A stretch of 64,000 nt of DNA from Pseudomonadota bacterium (GCA_020161665.1 JAIUPA010000003.1:53636-117635), one strand, 5' to 3'; shown: positions 26,254-35,790, counted from the first letter of the stretch. Notes: generated by a model from the letters alone, not told the origin. Numbers and translations: made by a program.

Positions 26254-27561
26254 TCAGATGCTCTTGATCAGGCTGGTAATGATGGCGAGGCAAAGGTCCG
26301 GCGCTTCGAGCTGCGGCACATGGCCAACATCCGGCAGCAGGTGCAGGCCGACATGCCCGGGGGCCTGCAGTGCATCACGCCAGTCGAGCACCTTGTCCTT
26401 GCGTCCCCAGACCAGACGTGTCGGGCAGATCAGACGGTGAAGGGCGGCAACAAGATCAAAGCTCTGCGTGCCATCGGCAAACAGCGTTTCACCCATGTGG
26501 CGCTGCGCGGCCCGCAATTCAGGCTGCGAACGTGCCGCAAAGGCCGCTTTCACGAACGGGGCGTCGATCATGCGGGCATCGTTCACCATCACCTTGAGCC
26601 AGGCTTCAAGGCTTTCCGGTCTGGAGGCACCGGCAATCCCCTTGATGAAGTCGCCATGGATTCGTGGCCCAAGCCCACCCGGCGCCAGAAGGGTCAGCGA
26701 CGCCACCTTGCGCGGCCGCGTATCGGCAAGCGCCAGCGCCAGCGCGCCCCCGAGCGAATGCCCGATGACATGGGCACCGTCGAGATCGAGCGCATCGAAG
26801 GCCTCGCGCACTTCGCGCACCAGATTGGCGAAATCGCCGACCGGACGCTTCGGTGAAGCCCCATGGTTCGGCAGATCGAGACGGTAGACCGGATGGTCCT
26901 TCGCAAGCTGCCGGTCGAGCGGATACCAGGACTGCGCATCGCTGGCGAAACCGTGGATCATGAAGATTGGCGCGCCATGTGCCGCGCCGCTTCGATGAAC
27001 CTTGAGCGGACCGCTCTCATTGGGAACGATCACCGGCGCACCCGACGAACCGGCGACCGCAGATTGCATCGCCCCGGTAACGTCGCGAAGCTTGATGCGG
27101 CCGGATGGGCTCGACGCGTGAACCATGCGAAGATCAAGCTGCGCCGAGCGGGCAAGGCGTCTGGCCGCCGGGCTGGCAATGACCCGTCCCGATGGAGAGG
27201 CCGTTGGCGGGCTTTGAGGCGCGGCAAAAGATGCAACCGGCTGGGCGACGAGCGTAGTCCCGGGCGTCTTGACGGCGGTAGGCTCGGCCACCTTGGGACC
27301 ATCATAGTCCACATCGGAAAGGTCCGTGCCGATGAGGCAAAGGACGGCCGCAGCCGGGACTTCGCTCTCCGCCTTGGCCAGAATGGCGCTGACGACACCG
27401 GCACAGGGCGCCTCAACATCGACGGCGGCCTTGGCCGTTTCAATCGTCAGCAGCACATCGCCTTCGGCCACCGTGTCGCCGACGCCGACGCGCCACTCCA
27501 CGATAACGAGCGTTTCCATATATTCGCCAGCAACGGCACCGGCAGTGATCGGCGTAGCCAT
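26254..27561 (-). CDS. Acetoin/2-oxoacid dehydrogenase E2-like protein: lipoyl domain fused to alpha/beta hydrolase
   Basis: A 435-residue protein with a lipoyl domain (residues 1-80; lipoylated Lys44 in ETAKAAV), an E3-binding domain (about 125-160: ASPAARRLARSAQLDL), and an alpha/beta hydrolase domain (about 185-435: FMIHGFASDAQSWYPL, VIGHSLGGALAL, GHVPQLEAPD). The usual E2 acyltransferase domain with HxxxDG is absent. This layout is that of AcoC of acetoin-cleaving systems. It starts 15 bp after the E1 beta stop. No lipoamide dehydrogenase gene is in the window. Confidence 0.88.
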   Translation of the reverse strand: MATPITAGAVAGEYMETLVIVEWRVGVGDTVAEGDVLLTIETAKAAVDVEAPCAGVVSAILAKAESEVPAAAVLCLIGTDLSDVDYDGPKVAEPTAVKTPGTTLVAQPVASFAAPQSPPTASPSGRVIASPAARRLARSAQLDLRMVHASSPSGRIKLRDVTGAMQSAVAGSSGAPVIVPNESGPLKVHRSGAAHGAPIFMIHGFASDAQSWYPLDRQLAKDHPVYRLDLPNHGASPKRPVGDFANLVREVREAFDALDLDGAHVIGHSLGGALALALADTRPRKVASLTLLAPGGLGPRIHGDFIKGIAGASRPESLEAWLKVMVNDARMIDAPFVKAAFAARSQPELRAAQRHMGETLFADGTQSFDLVAALHRLICPTRLVWGRKDKVLDWRDALQAPGHVGLHLLPDVGHVPQLEAPDLCLAIITSLIKSI

Positions 27562-27576
27562 GTGTGTCTCCCGACC

Positions 27577-28554
27577 TTATGCGAGGGCCTTCCGGGCAGC
27601 AGCCGCGATCTTCACCGCATTGGGAAGAACGGCCATTTCCAGCGGTTCGGAATAGGGGATCGCCATGTCGGGCATCGCAACACGGGCAACCGGCGCATCA
27701 AGATCATCGAAGCAATATTCCATGATCGTGGCTGAGAGTTCCGAGGCATAGCCGCAGAAGGTCCAGCCTTCATTGACGACGACGGCATGGTTCGTCTTGG
27801 CGATGGACTGGCGGATGGCGTCAAGATCAAGCGGACGCAGCGTGCGAAGGTCGATCACTTCGGCCTCGATGCCGTCCTCGGCCAGAAGCTTGGCGGCATT
27901 CTCGGCCTCGATCACCATCTTCGAGGAAGCGAAGATCGATACGTGCTTGCCTTCAACGACGACCTTCGCCTTGCCGATGGGCACCAGCACATCATCACCG
28001 TCCGGCACTTCACCGCGCGTGTTGTAGAGCAGCTTATGCTCCAGAAAGATGACGGGCTGACGATCACGAATGGCCGACTTCAACAGTCCCTTGGCATCGG
28101 CGGGCGTCGCGGGCGCAACAACCTTGAGACCGGGGATGTGGCAGACCATCGCGTCAAGGCTCTTGGCGTGCTGGGCACCCGTGCCCACCCCCCCGCCACC
28201 CTGCGTGCGCAGCACGAAAGGCATATCGACCTGACCTTCCCAGAGATAGCTGAAGACCGAGGCCTGATTGATCAGCGCATCAAGCGACAGCGGCAGAAAG
28301 TCGGCATACATGATTTCAAGCACGGGCTTCGTGCCGGACATTGCCGCCGTCACCGCCATGGCGGTCAGGGCCTGCTCCGAAATCGGCGTATCGCGAACGC
28401 GCGCATCACCGAATTCATCCCGCAACCCTTTGGACACCTTGAAGACGCCGCCGTAACGACCAACGTCCTCACCGAACAGGAACACGCTCGGATCGCGCTG
28501 CATCTCCTCCCGAAGGGCGGCGTTCAGGGCTTCAGCATAACGCATCAGGGTCAT
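27577..28554 (-). CDS. Thiamine-dependent 2-oxoacid/acetoin dehydrogenase E1, beta subunit
   Basis: A 325-residue transketolase-like pyrimidine-binding and C-terminal domain subunit (AcoB/PdhB type). Seen: LFGEDVGRYGGVFKVSKGL, DTPISEQALTAMAVTAA, the MRTQGGGGVGTGAQHAKSLDAM loop and EVIDLRTLRPLD. It forms the alpha2beta2 E1 with the next gene, which overlaps it by one base. Acetoin versus branched 2-oxoacid use is not decidable from sequence alone. Confidence 0.92.
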   Translation of the reverse strand: MTLMRYAEALNAALREEMQRDPSVFLFGEDVGRYGGVFKVSKGLRDEFGDARVRDTPISEQALTAMAVTAAMSGTKPVLEIMYADFLPLSLDALINQASVFSYLWEGQVDMPFVLRTQGGGGVGTGAQHAKSLDAMVCHIPGLKVVAPATPADAKGLLKSAIRDRQPVIFLEHKLLYNTRGEVPDGDDVLVPIGKAKVVVEGKHVSIFASSKMVIEAENAAKLLAEDGIEAEVIDLRTLRPLDLDAIRQSIAKTNHAVVVNEGWTFCGYASELSATIMEYCFDDLDAPVARVAMPDMAIPYSEPLEMAVLPNAVKIAAAARKALA

Positions 28555-29528
28555 TACAAGGTCTCCGAATAGGCGGCCGAAGGGGCATGGATTTCAAACG
28601 TGGGGAACGGGTCGGAAAGCGCGGCCTCAAAGGCCCGGGCGACTTCGGCACACGCCTCCGCTTCGATGGCGAGAACAGCATCAGCGCCCACAAGGGCCGT
28701 CAGCTTGGCCGACAAGAGCTTGATCGGGTCGCGCTCCAGCCAGGGGGCCATTTCCTCGTCGGACTGGTAGCCACCCATGTCGGAGGTCGAGAACCCCTTC
28801 ACACGATAGGTTTTGGCCTCGATGAGGCTCGGACCTTCCCCACGGCGGGCGCGCTCGGCAGCTACGGCGACGGCCCGGTAAACGGCCTCGGCATCATTGC
28901 CGTCAACGATTTCGCCCGGCATATCGTAACCTGCCGCACGAATGCTGAGGTCGGCGACAGGGGATTGCACCTCCTGACGGACAGTCAGGCCATACTGGTT
29001 GTTTTCCAGAAGAAAGATGACAGGAAGCTTCCACAGTCCGGCCATGTTCATCGCCTCATGGCAGATGCCCGTCTGGGCCGCGCCATCGCCGAACACCACC
29101 ATGGAAACGCGATCCTGCTTGAGAATCTGGATCGACAGCGCCATGCCCGTTGCCGCCGGAATGCCCGCGCCGACGATGGCATTGCCACCCAGCATGCCGG
29201 TCGAGACATCGCCAAGCAGCATGTGCCCGCCCCTGCCCTTGCAGTAGCCGGTTTCGCGACCGAAGATTTCCGCGATGATGCCGCGCGCCGAAAGCCCCTT
29301 GCCGACATAGACATGATGGCCGCGATGCGTGGTGCAGACATAGTCATCGGTGCGCAATGCCGCACAGGCGGCCACGCCGACAGCCTCCTGGCCGTCACAG
29401 CGATGAATGGGGCCGCGCGTCTTTCCTTCCTTGGCATAAGCGCCAAGCACTTCCTCAAGCTCGCGCGTCACCACCATCTTGTAATGGATGTCCTTCAACT
29501 CTTCCGTGGATGGCGCGTTTTTCATCAT
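28554..29528 (-). CDS. Thiamine-dependent 2-oxoacid/acetoin dehydrogenase E1, alpha subunit
   Basis: A 324-residue TPP-binding subunit (AcoA/PdhA type). The TPP/Mg motif GDGAAQTGICHEAMN ends in LENNQYG, and the phosphorylation-type loop RGPIHRCDGQEAVGVAAC and FGRETGYCKGRGGHMLL are as in AcoA. It is the first gene of the minus-strand run 29.5-21.8 kb; a TGTTATAACA palindrome is 20 bp upstream. Divergent from an amino-acid importer operon. Confidence 0.92.
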   Translation of the reverse strand: MMKNAPSTEELKDIHYKMVVTRELEEVLGAYAKEGKTRGPIHRCDGQEAVGVAACAALRTDDYVCTTHRGHHVYVGKGLSARGIIAEIFGRETGYCKGRGGHMLLGDVSTGMLGGNAIVGAGIPAATGMALSIQILKQDRVSMVVFGDGAAQTGICHEAMNMAGLWKLPVIFLLENNQYGLTVRQEVQSPVADLSIRAAGYDMPGEIVDGNDAEAVYRAVAVAAERARRGEGPSLIEAKTYRVKGFSTSDMGGYQSDEEMAPWLERDPIKLLSAKLTALVGADAVLAIEAEACAEVARAFEAALSDPFPTFEIHAPSAAYSETL

Positions 29529-29547
29529 GATCCTCTTGGCTTCAATT

Positions 29548-29557
29548 TGTTATAACA
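29548..29557. promoter_or_regulatory. GntR-type operator TGTTATAACA upstream of the E1 alpha gene
   Basis: Perfect 10-bp palindrome TGTTATAACA, extended on the minus strand to TGTTATAACAAATTG. It shares the block ATAACAAAT with the sites at 29720-29736 and 35041-35057, implying that one regulator controls both divergent operons. Confidence 0.6.
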
Positions 29558-29695
29558 CGTATCACAAGATGGAATTCACGCAATTCCTTTTTCACATTCC
29601 CCCACGCGAATGACGCACAAATTCAACGCAAAAACACAGATAAGATAACAATATCAATGATAAAATTAAATCTTTTCGATCCATCAGGAATCATC

Positions 29696-29736
29696 TGGAC
29701 AAAAGCCCATCCTTGCCCATTATATAACAAATAACT
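29696..29736 (+). promoter_or_regulatory. Importer promoter with overlapping operator
   Basis: TGGACA (29696-29701) and TTATAT (29720-29725) are separated by 18 bp. The block TTATATAACAAATAACT (29720-29736) covers the -10 and start region and aligns with the operator-like sites of this module. The importer's first start codon is at 29787. Confidence 0.55.
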
Positions 29737-29786
29737 TTTGGCGTCCGGATGGTCCGGATGGCCCACAAGCAGCAAAAGGGGAAGTC

Positions 29787-30827
29787 ATGTCTATCAAGTC
29801 GACACTGATCGCCGCACTCACGGGTACGGTCCTGCTTTCGACGGCACCGGCGCACGCTGAATTCGGCGACACGCTGAAGAAGGTGAAGGAGCGCGGCGCG
29901 CTCGCCTGCACGGGTCACAACGGTTCGTACATGGGCCTTGCCGAAGTGGACGACAAAGGCAACTGGAAGGGGTTCGATATCGACCTGTGCCGCGCGGTTG
30001 CGACGGCCATCTTTGGCAAGTGGGACGGCCATCTCGATATCAAGCCGACGAGCTGGGCCCAGCGTTGGCCTTCGCTTCAGTCGGGTGAACTCGACCTCGT
30101 CATCAAGTCTTCCGGCTGGACCTTCAGCCGCGACACGGAAATTCGCGCCCAGTTCGCCCAGCCGTATCTGATGGCAGCGATCCATTACATGGTGCGCAAG
30201 GAACTGAACGTGAAGAGCGCCAAGGAGCTTGATGGTGGCACCCTTTGCCTTCCGACCGGCACCACGATGGAGCGTTACGCGGTCGAGCACGAAGCGGAAA
30301 ACGGCTACAAGCTGAACGTTGTGCCGTTTGAAAAGAGCGAGGAAGCCAACGCCGCATTCCTGGCCGGTCGGTGCGATGCCATGATGGAATGGGATCTGCA
30401 GCTGGGCGTTCTGCGCGCCACCGAAGCCAAGAACCCCGATGATTTCGTGATCCTGCCCGACGTTCTCTCGGCAGAGCCGGTCGCCGTTGTCATGCGCCAG
30501 GGTGATGACAACTGGGTTGATATTGCCAACTGGGTGCAAACGGCCCTGCTGCTAGCCGAACAGTCTGGCGTCACCAGCGCCAATGTCGATGCCATGAAGG
30601 CCAATCCGCCGACGCCTGCCATCGGCAAGCTGCTTGGCGCAACGCCGGGCATGGGCACGCCGCTCGGCCTCAGCGACGATTGGGGCTATAACGTCATCAA
30701 GACCGTCGGCAACTATTCCGAAATGTGGGATCGCAACATCGGCAAGGACTCGCCCTACAAGGTCGAGCGCGGCGTCAACGCCCTGCTGAAAAACGGCGGC
30801 ATTCTCTACCCGCTCGTTCTCGACTGA
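29787..30827 (+). CDS. Amino-acid ABC transporter substrate-binding protein (AapJ-like)
   Basis: A 346-residue periplasmic protein with a Sec signal (MSIKSTLIAALTGTVLLSTA, cleavage near AHA-EFG). Body matches family-3 solute-binding proteins of the general L-amino-acid transporter type: GALACTGHNGSYMGLAEVDD, GFDIDLCRAVATAIFG, DLVIKSSGWTFSRDTE. First gene of a four-gene importer operon. The hairpin that follows it suggests higher expression than for the permeases. Substrate might be an amino acid or betaine feeding the divergent enzymes. Confidence 0.92.
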   Translation: MSIKSTLIAALTGTVLLSTAPAHAEFGDTLKKVKERGALACTGHNGSYMGLAEVDDKGNWKGFDIDLCRAVATAIFGKWDGHLDIKPTSWAQRWPSLQSGELDLVIKSSGWTFSRDTEIRAQFAQPYLMAAIHYMVRKELNVKSAKELDGGTLCLPTGTTMERYAVEHEAENGYKLNVVPFEKSEEANAAFLAGRCDAMMEWDLQLGVLRATEAKNPDDFVILPDVLSAEPVAVVMRQGDDNWVDIANWVQTALLLAEQSGVTSANVDAMKANPPTPAIGKLLGATPGMGTPLGLSDDWGYNVIKTVGNYSEMWDRNIGKDSPYKVERGVNALLKNGGILYPLVLD

Positions 30828-30842
30828 TCCTCCCCAAAATCT

Positions 30843-30873
30843 TGGTCGCCGGCGCATCCCGTGCCGGCGACCA
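30843..30873 (+). terminator. Hairpin between AapJ-like and permease genes
   Basis: TGGTCGCCGGC (30843-30853) and GCCGGCGACCA (30863-30873) form a perfect 11-bp stem with a 9-base loop, 16 bp after the binding-protein stop. No T-tract follows; likely an attenuator or mRNA stabiliser. Confidence 0.65.
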
Positions 30874-30897
30874 TCATGACAGCGGAGAGGTTTTCCG

Positions 30898-32058
30898 ATG
30901 CAAATCTTCCGAAACAGAAAGACGCGCAACACCGTCCTTCAGGTTGCGTTTCTGGCGTTTGTGGCACTGGTCATCTTCGGGGCGGTGCACGAAGCCTCCA
31001 CGAAACTGGCGGCCCAGGGCATGACCAGCGGCTTCGATTTCCTTCAGAAAACCACGGGCTTCAGGATCGGCTTCTCGCTGGTTCCGTTTGATCCCTTCGA
31101 AAACTACCTGAAGATGATTTGGGTCGGCGTCCTCAACACGATCTTCCTCGGCATCCTCAGCATCATCCTCGCCAATATCGTCGGCCTGATCATTGCCGTT
31201 TTCCGCATCTCGTCGAACGGTGTGCTCAATGACATCGGTACGCTCTACATCGAGGCGTTCCGCAACGTGCCGCTCATTCTTCAGGCCTTGTTCTGGTATG
31301 CGACGCTTACCCATCTGCCACCGCCCAAGCAGGCCTATTCGCTGTTCGATTCCATCTATTTATCCACCCGCGGCGTTTTCGTTCCAAGCCTCAACGTCGA
31401 AGGCCAGTGGTTTGCCGCCGTCGCTCTGGTCATGATCATCGGGCTGTCGGTGCTCGCCTGGTTTTCGTTGTCGCGCCGCTACCAGCGCGTCAAACATCGC
31501 CGCGCCCTGCAGATCGGCCTTCTCGCCCTGACGCTCGCGATCATGGTTGGCTTGCTGCTGTATGCCCGCGAGCCGGGTTCGCCGCTGATCTCCGTTCCGG
31601 AGTTGAAGGGCCTGAATTTCCGTGGCGGCATCACCATCCCGCCGGAATTATCCGCACTGGCCATCGCCACCGCCATTTACGGCGGCGCCTATATCGCCGA
31701 AGTCATCCGCGCCGGGTTCCTCTCGGTGGGCAAGGGACAGGTAGAGGCTGCGCGCGCGCTCGGCCTCTCCCCCTGGCATGTCTTCTCGCGGGTTCATCTG
31801 CCGCTGGCCATCCGCGCCGTGCTGCCCACCCTGATCAACCAGTATGTCTGGCTTTTCAAGGCCACGACGCTTGGCATCGTCGTCGGCTTTGCCGACTTCT
31901 TCTCGGTGATTTCCGTGTCCATCAACCAGAGCGGCCAGACGCTGGAACTGATCGCCATTCTGATGGCCGGGTTCCTCATCATGAACAATACGCTCTCCTT
32001 CGTCCTGAACCGCGTCAACAAAGCCATCGCCCTCAAGGGTACGCAGCTTCGAACCTGA
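30898..32058 (+). CDS. Amino-acid ABC transporter permease (AapQ-like)
   Basis: A 386-residue HisM/QBP-type permease with an N-terminal extension as in AapQ. Hydrophobic segments occur at about residues 15-35, 75-100, 170-185, 200-225 and 355-380. The EAA loop AEVIRAGFLSVGKGQVEAARALGLSPWHVFSRVHLPLAIR is complete. Starts 70 bp after the binding-protein gene, past the hairpin. Confidence 0.92.
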   Translation: MQIFRNRKTRNTVLQVAFLAFVALVIFGAVHEASTKLAAQGMTSGFDFLQKTTGFRIGFSLVPFDPFENYLKMIWVGVLNTIFLGILSIILANIVGLIIAVFRISSNGVLNDIGTLYIEAFRNVPLILQALFWYATLTHLPPPKQAYSLFDSIYLSTRGVFVPSLNVEGQWFAAVALVMIIGLSVLAWFSLSRRYQRVKHRRALQIGLLALTLAIMVGLLLYAREPGSPLISVPELKGLNFRGGITIPPELSALAIATAIYGGAYIAEVIRAGFLSVGKGQVEAARALGLSPWHVFSRVHLPLAIRAVLPTLINQYVWLFKATTLGIVVGFADFFSVISVSINQSGQTLELIAILMAGFLIMNNTLSFVLNRVNKAIALKGTQLRT

Positions 32059-32068
32059 GGATCGCGAC

Positions 32069-33181
32069 ATGGCCACAGCATCCCGCACAGACAAATCCTT
32101 CCAGCCCGGCAAATCGGCGGCACATCCGATGGTGCTTGCCGCATGGCTTCGTCGCCGCTATTTCCGCACGCCGCTCAACAGCGCCATTTCCCTGCTCGGC
32201 ATGGCGTTCCTGCTGTTTCTCGCCTATCACGCGCTCCAATGGGCCGTCGTGCAGGCGGTCTGGATCTCGCCCGATGGCACGTCTGCCGTCTGCCGCGGCA
32301 TTTCCGGGGCCTGCTGGGCCGTGATCCAGCAGCGCTGGCGCATCATCATCTTCGGTCTGTTCCCCTATGATGAGCAGTGGCGCTCCATGTTCGCCTGCCT
32401 CGTCATGGTGGCCACAATCATCCTCTCCTGCGTGCCGTTTTTCTGGAAACCCCTGCGGCTTTCGCTGCTGTGGAGCGGCGGCTTCCTCCTCTTCTACGCG
32501 CTGATGCGCGGCGGCGTGTTCGGCATGCCGCTTGTCCAGCCCGCAGACTGGGGCGGACTGACGCTGACCGTCTTTCTCTATGCCGCCGGCGTCCTGATCG
32601 GCATGCCGATGGCGATTGCCATGGCACTCGCACGCCGCTCGGAAATGCCGCTGGTCTCGAAAATGACGGGAGGATTGATTGATGGCGTGCGCTCGCTGCC
32701 GCTGATCACCATCCTCTTCACCGCAGCGCTGATTTTCCCCTTCGTGCTGCCCGGCTGGCTGCAAGGCGACAAGATCTGGCGCGTGATCATTGGTTTCGCG
32801 CTCTTTTTCGCCGCCTATCAGGCCGAAATTATCCGCAGCGGCCTCCAGTCGATTCCGGTCGGTCAGGAAGAAGCCGCCAAGGCGCTGGGCCTCACCTACT
32901 GGCAGCGCACCAGCCGCATCATGCTGCCGCAAGCCTTCCGCAATGCCCTGCCGCCGACGATCAACCAGCTGGTCATCACCTTCAAGGAAACCTCGCTGAT
33001 CGTCATCATCGGCTTCTTCGAAATCCTGGCATCGGGCAATGCAGCCTATGGCACCGGCGAATGGTCCTTCGCCTATTTCGAAGTCTATATCTTCGTTGCC
33101 CTCGTCTACTTTGCCTTCGTCTTCAGCCTTTCCCGCTATGGCGCCTATCTTGAACGGCGCATGCGTTTCGGCCAGCATTGA
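32069..33181 (+). CDS. Amino-acid ABC transporter permease (AapM-like)
   Basis: A 370-residue partner permease. The C-terminal half has the EAA loop [40 protein letters not shown] and [14 protein letters not shown] typical of AapM. Long N-terminal region with extra membrane segments, as in the family. Ten bases separate it from the first permease. Confidence 0.92.
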   Translation: MATASRTDKSFQPGKSAAHPMVLAAWLRRRYFRTPLNSAISLLGMAFLLFLAYHALQWAVVQAVWISPDGTSAVCRGISGACWAVIQQRWRIIIFGLFPYDEQWRSMFACLVMVATIILSCVPFFWKPLRLSLLWSGGFLLFYALMRGGVFGMPLVQPADWGGLTLTVFLYAAGVLIGMPMAIAMALARRSEMPLVSKMTGGLIDGVRSLPLITILFTAALIFPFVLPGWLQGDKIWRVIIGFALFFAAYQAEIIRSGLQSIPVGQEEAAKALGLTYWQRTSRIMLPQAFRNALPPTINQLVITFKETSLIVIIGFFEILASGNAAYGTGEWSFAYFEVYIFVALVYFAFVFSLSRYGAYLERRMRFGQH

Positions 33182-33192
33182 AAGAGACCCCC

Positions 33193-33933
33193 ATGAGCGA
33201 AGCCGCTGTCCGCATTTCCGGCATGAACAAGTTTTATGGCCGGTTCCAGGTTCTTCGGGATATCAACCTCGAAGTCGCATCCGGTGAGCGGATCGTCATC
33301 TGCGGCCCGTCGGGCTCCGGAAAGTCGACCTTGATCCGCTGCATCAATCGGCTGGAGGAACATCAGCAGGGACGGATTGACGTACTCGGCACCGAACTGA
33401 ACGACGATATCAGCAACATCGACCATATCCGCCGCGATGTCGGCATGGTGTTCCAGCACTTCAATCTCTTCCCGCACCTGACCGTTCTGGAAAACTGCAC
33501 ACTGGCCCCGACGCTGGCGCGCAAAGTGCCGGTTGACGAGGCGGAAGCCACCGCCATGACCTATCTGGAGCGGGTCCGCATTCCCGAGCAGGCGCTGAAA
33601 TTCCCCGGCCAGCTTTCGGGCGGCCAGCAGCAGCGCGTCGCCATTGCCCGCGCCCTTTGCATGAAGCCGAAAATCCTGCTGTTCGACGAACCCACATCGG
33701 CCCTTGACCCGGAAATGATCAAGGAAGTGCTGGATGTGATGGTGGAACTCGCCCATGACGGCATGACCATGCTGTGCGTGACCCATGAAATGGGGTTCGC
33801 GCGACAGGTCGCCGATCGCGTGATCTTCATGGACAAGGGCGAAATCGTTGAAGAAGGACGCCCCGGAGAACTCTTCGACAATCCACGTAACGAGCGCACC
33901 CGCACCTTCCTCAGCCAGGTGCTGAGCCACTGA
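33193..33933 (+). CDS. Amino-acid ABC transporter ATP-binding protein (AapP-like)
   Basis: A 246-residue ATPase. Walker [11 protein letters not shown]-loop FQHFNLFPH, signature [15 protein letters not shown], Walker [12 protein letters not shown], and switch [18 protein letters not shown] are all present, which is the polar-amino-acid class. ATG at 33193 is preferred to the TTG at 33178 that overlaps the permease stop. Completes the JQMP importer. Confidence 0.94.
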   Translation: MSEAAVRISGMNKFYGRFQVLRDINLEVASGERIVICGPSGSGKSTLIRCINRLEEHQQGRIDVLGTELNDDISNIDHIRRDVGMVFQHFNLFPHLTVLENCTLAPTLARKVPVDEAEATAMTYLERVRIPEQALKFPGQLSGGQQQRVAIARALCMKPKILLFDEPTSALDPEMIKEVLDVMVELAHDGMTMLCVTHEMGFARQVADRVIFMDKGEIVEEGRPGELFDNPRNERTRTFLSQVLSH

Positions 33934-33942
33934 AACGGGGAG

Positions 33943-34005
33943 AGACACAAATAACGACGTTCGTCCGATTGACGAGCCCATGTAATGTGGTGCAGCAAAT
34001 AACAA
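33943..34005 (+). promoter_or_regulatory. Two operator-like repeats upstream of the second gntR
   Basis: GACACAAATAACG (33945-33957) and GCAGCAAATAACAA (33992-34005) share CAAATAAC with 29728-29735 and 35049-35056. They lie between the ATPase stop and the gntR start; a TTGACG (33969-33974) stands between them, but a matching -10 was not clear. Suggests autoregulation. Confidence 0.45.
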
Positions 34006-34054
34006 TAAAAGCCACAGTCACAGGACGGTCGGCTCCTCGAGTTACGGCGGCACA

Positions 34055-34789
34055 ATGAACAAGACCAAGAATAGCGACCTGTCCTTCTCCGGCATTGATC
34101 TGGCCCCGATTGGTCGCAGTGAAACCCTTGGTCAACAGGTTCGCGCGCAGCTTGGCAAGGCCATCATGGCCGGCCGCTTCAAACCCGGCCAGAAGCTGAC
34201 GATCCGCGCTGTCGCCACGGCGCTCGATGTCAGCCTGACCCCGGCCCGCGAGGCGCTGTATAACCTCGCCGCCGAAGGCATTCTCGAAATGCAGCCGAAT
34301 GGATCGGTCTATCTTCCGACCCTGACGGTGGAGCGTATCATTGAGTTGACCAAGATTCGCACGGCCCTTGAAGCCCTCGCCGCCCGGGAAGCCGCCCTTC
34401 GCATTACCGATGACGAAATCGTCCGGATCAGCGCGATCAACGACCGCATGGTCGAGGCCAACGAGCGCAAGGACTACGCCGAGGTGATGGAGCTGAACTG
34501 GGAATTCCACTTCGCCATCTACCGCGCCAGCGGCATGAACGAACTGGTGCGCATGATCGAGAAGCGCTGGATGATGAACAGCTCCTACCTCAATGTCATC
34601 TACCCGCGCTTCGGCCAGATCGATCAGGGCATCAGCAACCACCAGATGATGGTGCGTGCGCTGCAGTCGCGTGATCCTGAACGTCTGGCAAGCGCCGTCG
34701 TCATCGACATCAACTTTGCCGCCGATACGTTGATCGATATGATCAAGGCCGAGCAGACAAGCGAGCGCCGGCACAAAGCCAAGGGCTGA
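34055..34789 (+). CDS. GntR family transcriptional regulator, FCD subfamily
   Basis: A 244-residue repressor. Winged helix about residues 25-90: VRAQLGKAIMAGRFKPGQKLTIRAVATALDVSLTPAREALYNLAAEG. The FCD domain follows (IRTALEALAAREAAL, then DYAEVMELNWEFHFAIYRASGMNELV, with metal-binding-type His). CAAATAAC-containing repeats occur upstream of it, of the importer, of the divergent dehydrogenase operon and of the downstream SDR gene, so it is the likely regulator of this module. Confidence 0.9.
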   Translation: MNKTKNSDLSFSGIDLAPIGRSETLGQQVRAQLGKAIMAGRFKPGQKLTIRAVATALDVSLTPAREALYNLAAEGILEMQPNGSVYLPTLTVERIIELTKIRTALEALAAREAALRITDDEIVRISAINDRMVEANERKDYAEVMELNWEFHFAIYRASGMNELVRMIEKRWMMNSSYLNVIYPRFGQIDQGISNHQMMVRALQSRDPERLASAVVIDINFAADTLIDMIKAEQTSERRHKAKG

Positions 34790-35012
34790 TATATCGTTCC
34801 AGTCATTGCCCCGCTGAACCGTCGGTGAAAACCACACGGCGCGCTTTGGCGTGACCCGGCGCTGACGCCGCCCATACCATCGGCGATGCCCCGCCGCACC
34901 CGGCAGTCCGGCCCATGATCATGGGTCTCCACCACGGGGCGCCATGGACTGGCCCCAATCAGCGAAAAGCCGGGATTTCCGCTTCCTCCACGCCCAAATG
35001 CCCATCTTTTTC

Positions 35013-35057
35013 TTGACCATTCGCACCCCGGCAGGTAGAATGTTACAACAAATAACA
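35013..35057 (+). promoter_or_regulatory. Promoter and operator of the SDR/unknown-protein pair
   Basis: TTGACC (35013-35018), 17-bp spacer, TAGAAT (35036-35041) is a good sigma-70 promoter. It runs directly into TGTTACAACAAATAACA (35041-35057), an inverted repeat TGTTA-N7-TAACA over the start site, 20 bp before the SDR start codon. Confidence 0.7.
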
Positions 35058-35076
35058 TTGATCGTTGGAGTCATCG

Positions 35077-35790
35077 GTGGCACAGACAGCAATCGTAACA
35101 GGCGCGACCGGCGGCATTGGCGAAGCCGTGGCCAAGCGGCTCCTTGAAGACGGTTTTCGCGTGGTCGCGGTCGGCACACGCCGCGAGGCGCTGGCTGCGC
35201 TGTGCGAAAAGCTGGGCTGCGAAGGCCTGCCCCTCGACATTCAGGATGCGGCGGCGGTGGAGCGCGCACTGGGAGACCTGCAGGCCGATGTCCTTGTCCA
35301 TGGCGCCGGGATTCTTGGCCCCAACCTGCCCATTCACAAGACGCCGCCGGAAACGGTGGCGCAACTCCTCGGCGTCAACCTGACGGGCATGTTCAACGTG
35401 CTACGCCCGGTCATCCGGGGCATGCTTGAACGCCAGAACGGCACGATCATTCTGCTGGGGTCGATCTGCGGCCATGTCGCGGGTGCCGGACCGGGCATTT
35501 ACAGCGCCACCAAGGCGGCCATGCAGTCTGTGGCGGCCAACCTGCGCTTCGAGTTGCACGAAACCCCTCTGCGTGTCGCGGAACTGCGTCTTGGCCGGGT
35601 CCGCACCGGCATTCATGGCCAGCTCGACATGAACACCGACTTTTACGACGGCTATGAATGCGTCCTTCCCGAAGATGTCGCCTCGACCATCGCGCACGTC
35701 CTTTCCGCCCCGCCGGCCGTCGACATTTCAACCATCGAGATGATGCCGACCCGACAGGTCGTCGGCGGCACACGGTTCTCGAAAAGCTGA
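35077..35790 (+). CDS. SDR family oxidoreductase
   Basis: A 237-residue short-chain dehydrogenase. TGATGGIG cofactor motif at residue 8, HGAGILG (N-x-A-G variant), catalytic Ser in LLGSICG, and YSATK with active-site Tyr and Lys. The GTG start at 35077 is preferred to the upstream TTG because GGAG precedes it by 7 bases and the cofactor motif is then at the usual place. Followed 30 bp later by the unknown protein with the WHxH motif, in the same likely operon. Confidence 0.87.
   Translation: MAQTAIVTGATGGIGEAVAKRLLEDGFRVVAVGTRREALAALCEKLGCEGLPLDIQDAAAVERALGDLQADVLVHGAGILGPNLPIHKTPPETVAQLLGVNLTGMFNVLRPVIRGMLERQNGTIILLGSICGHVAGAGPGIYSATKAAMQSVAANLRFELHETPLRVAELRLGRVRTGIHGQLDMNTDFYDGYECVLPEDVASTIAHVLSAPPAVDISTIEMMPTRQVVGGTRFSKS

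Noticed and set aside
26254..29528. Reading the E1/E2 trio simply as acetoin catabolism.
   Set aside because: Layout resembles AcoABC, but absence of E3, acetoin regulator and butanediol genes and the ProC/RidA neighbours leave the substrate open; reported only as acetoin/2-oxoacid type.
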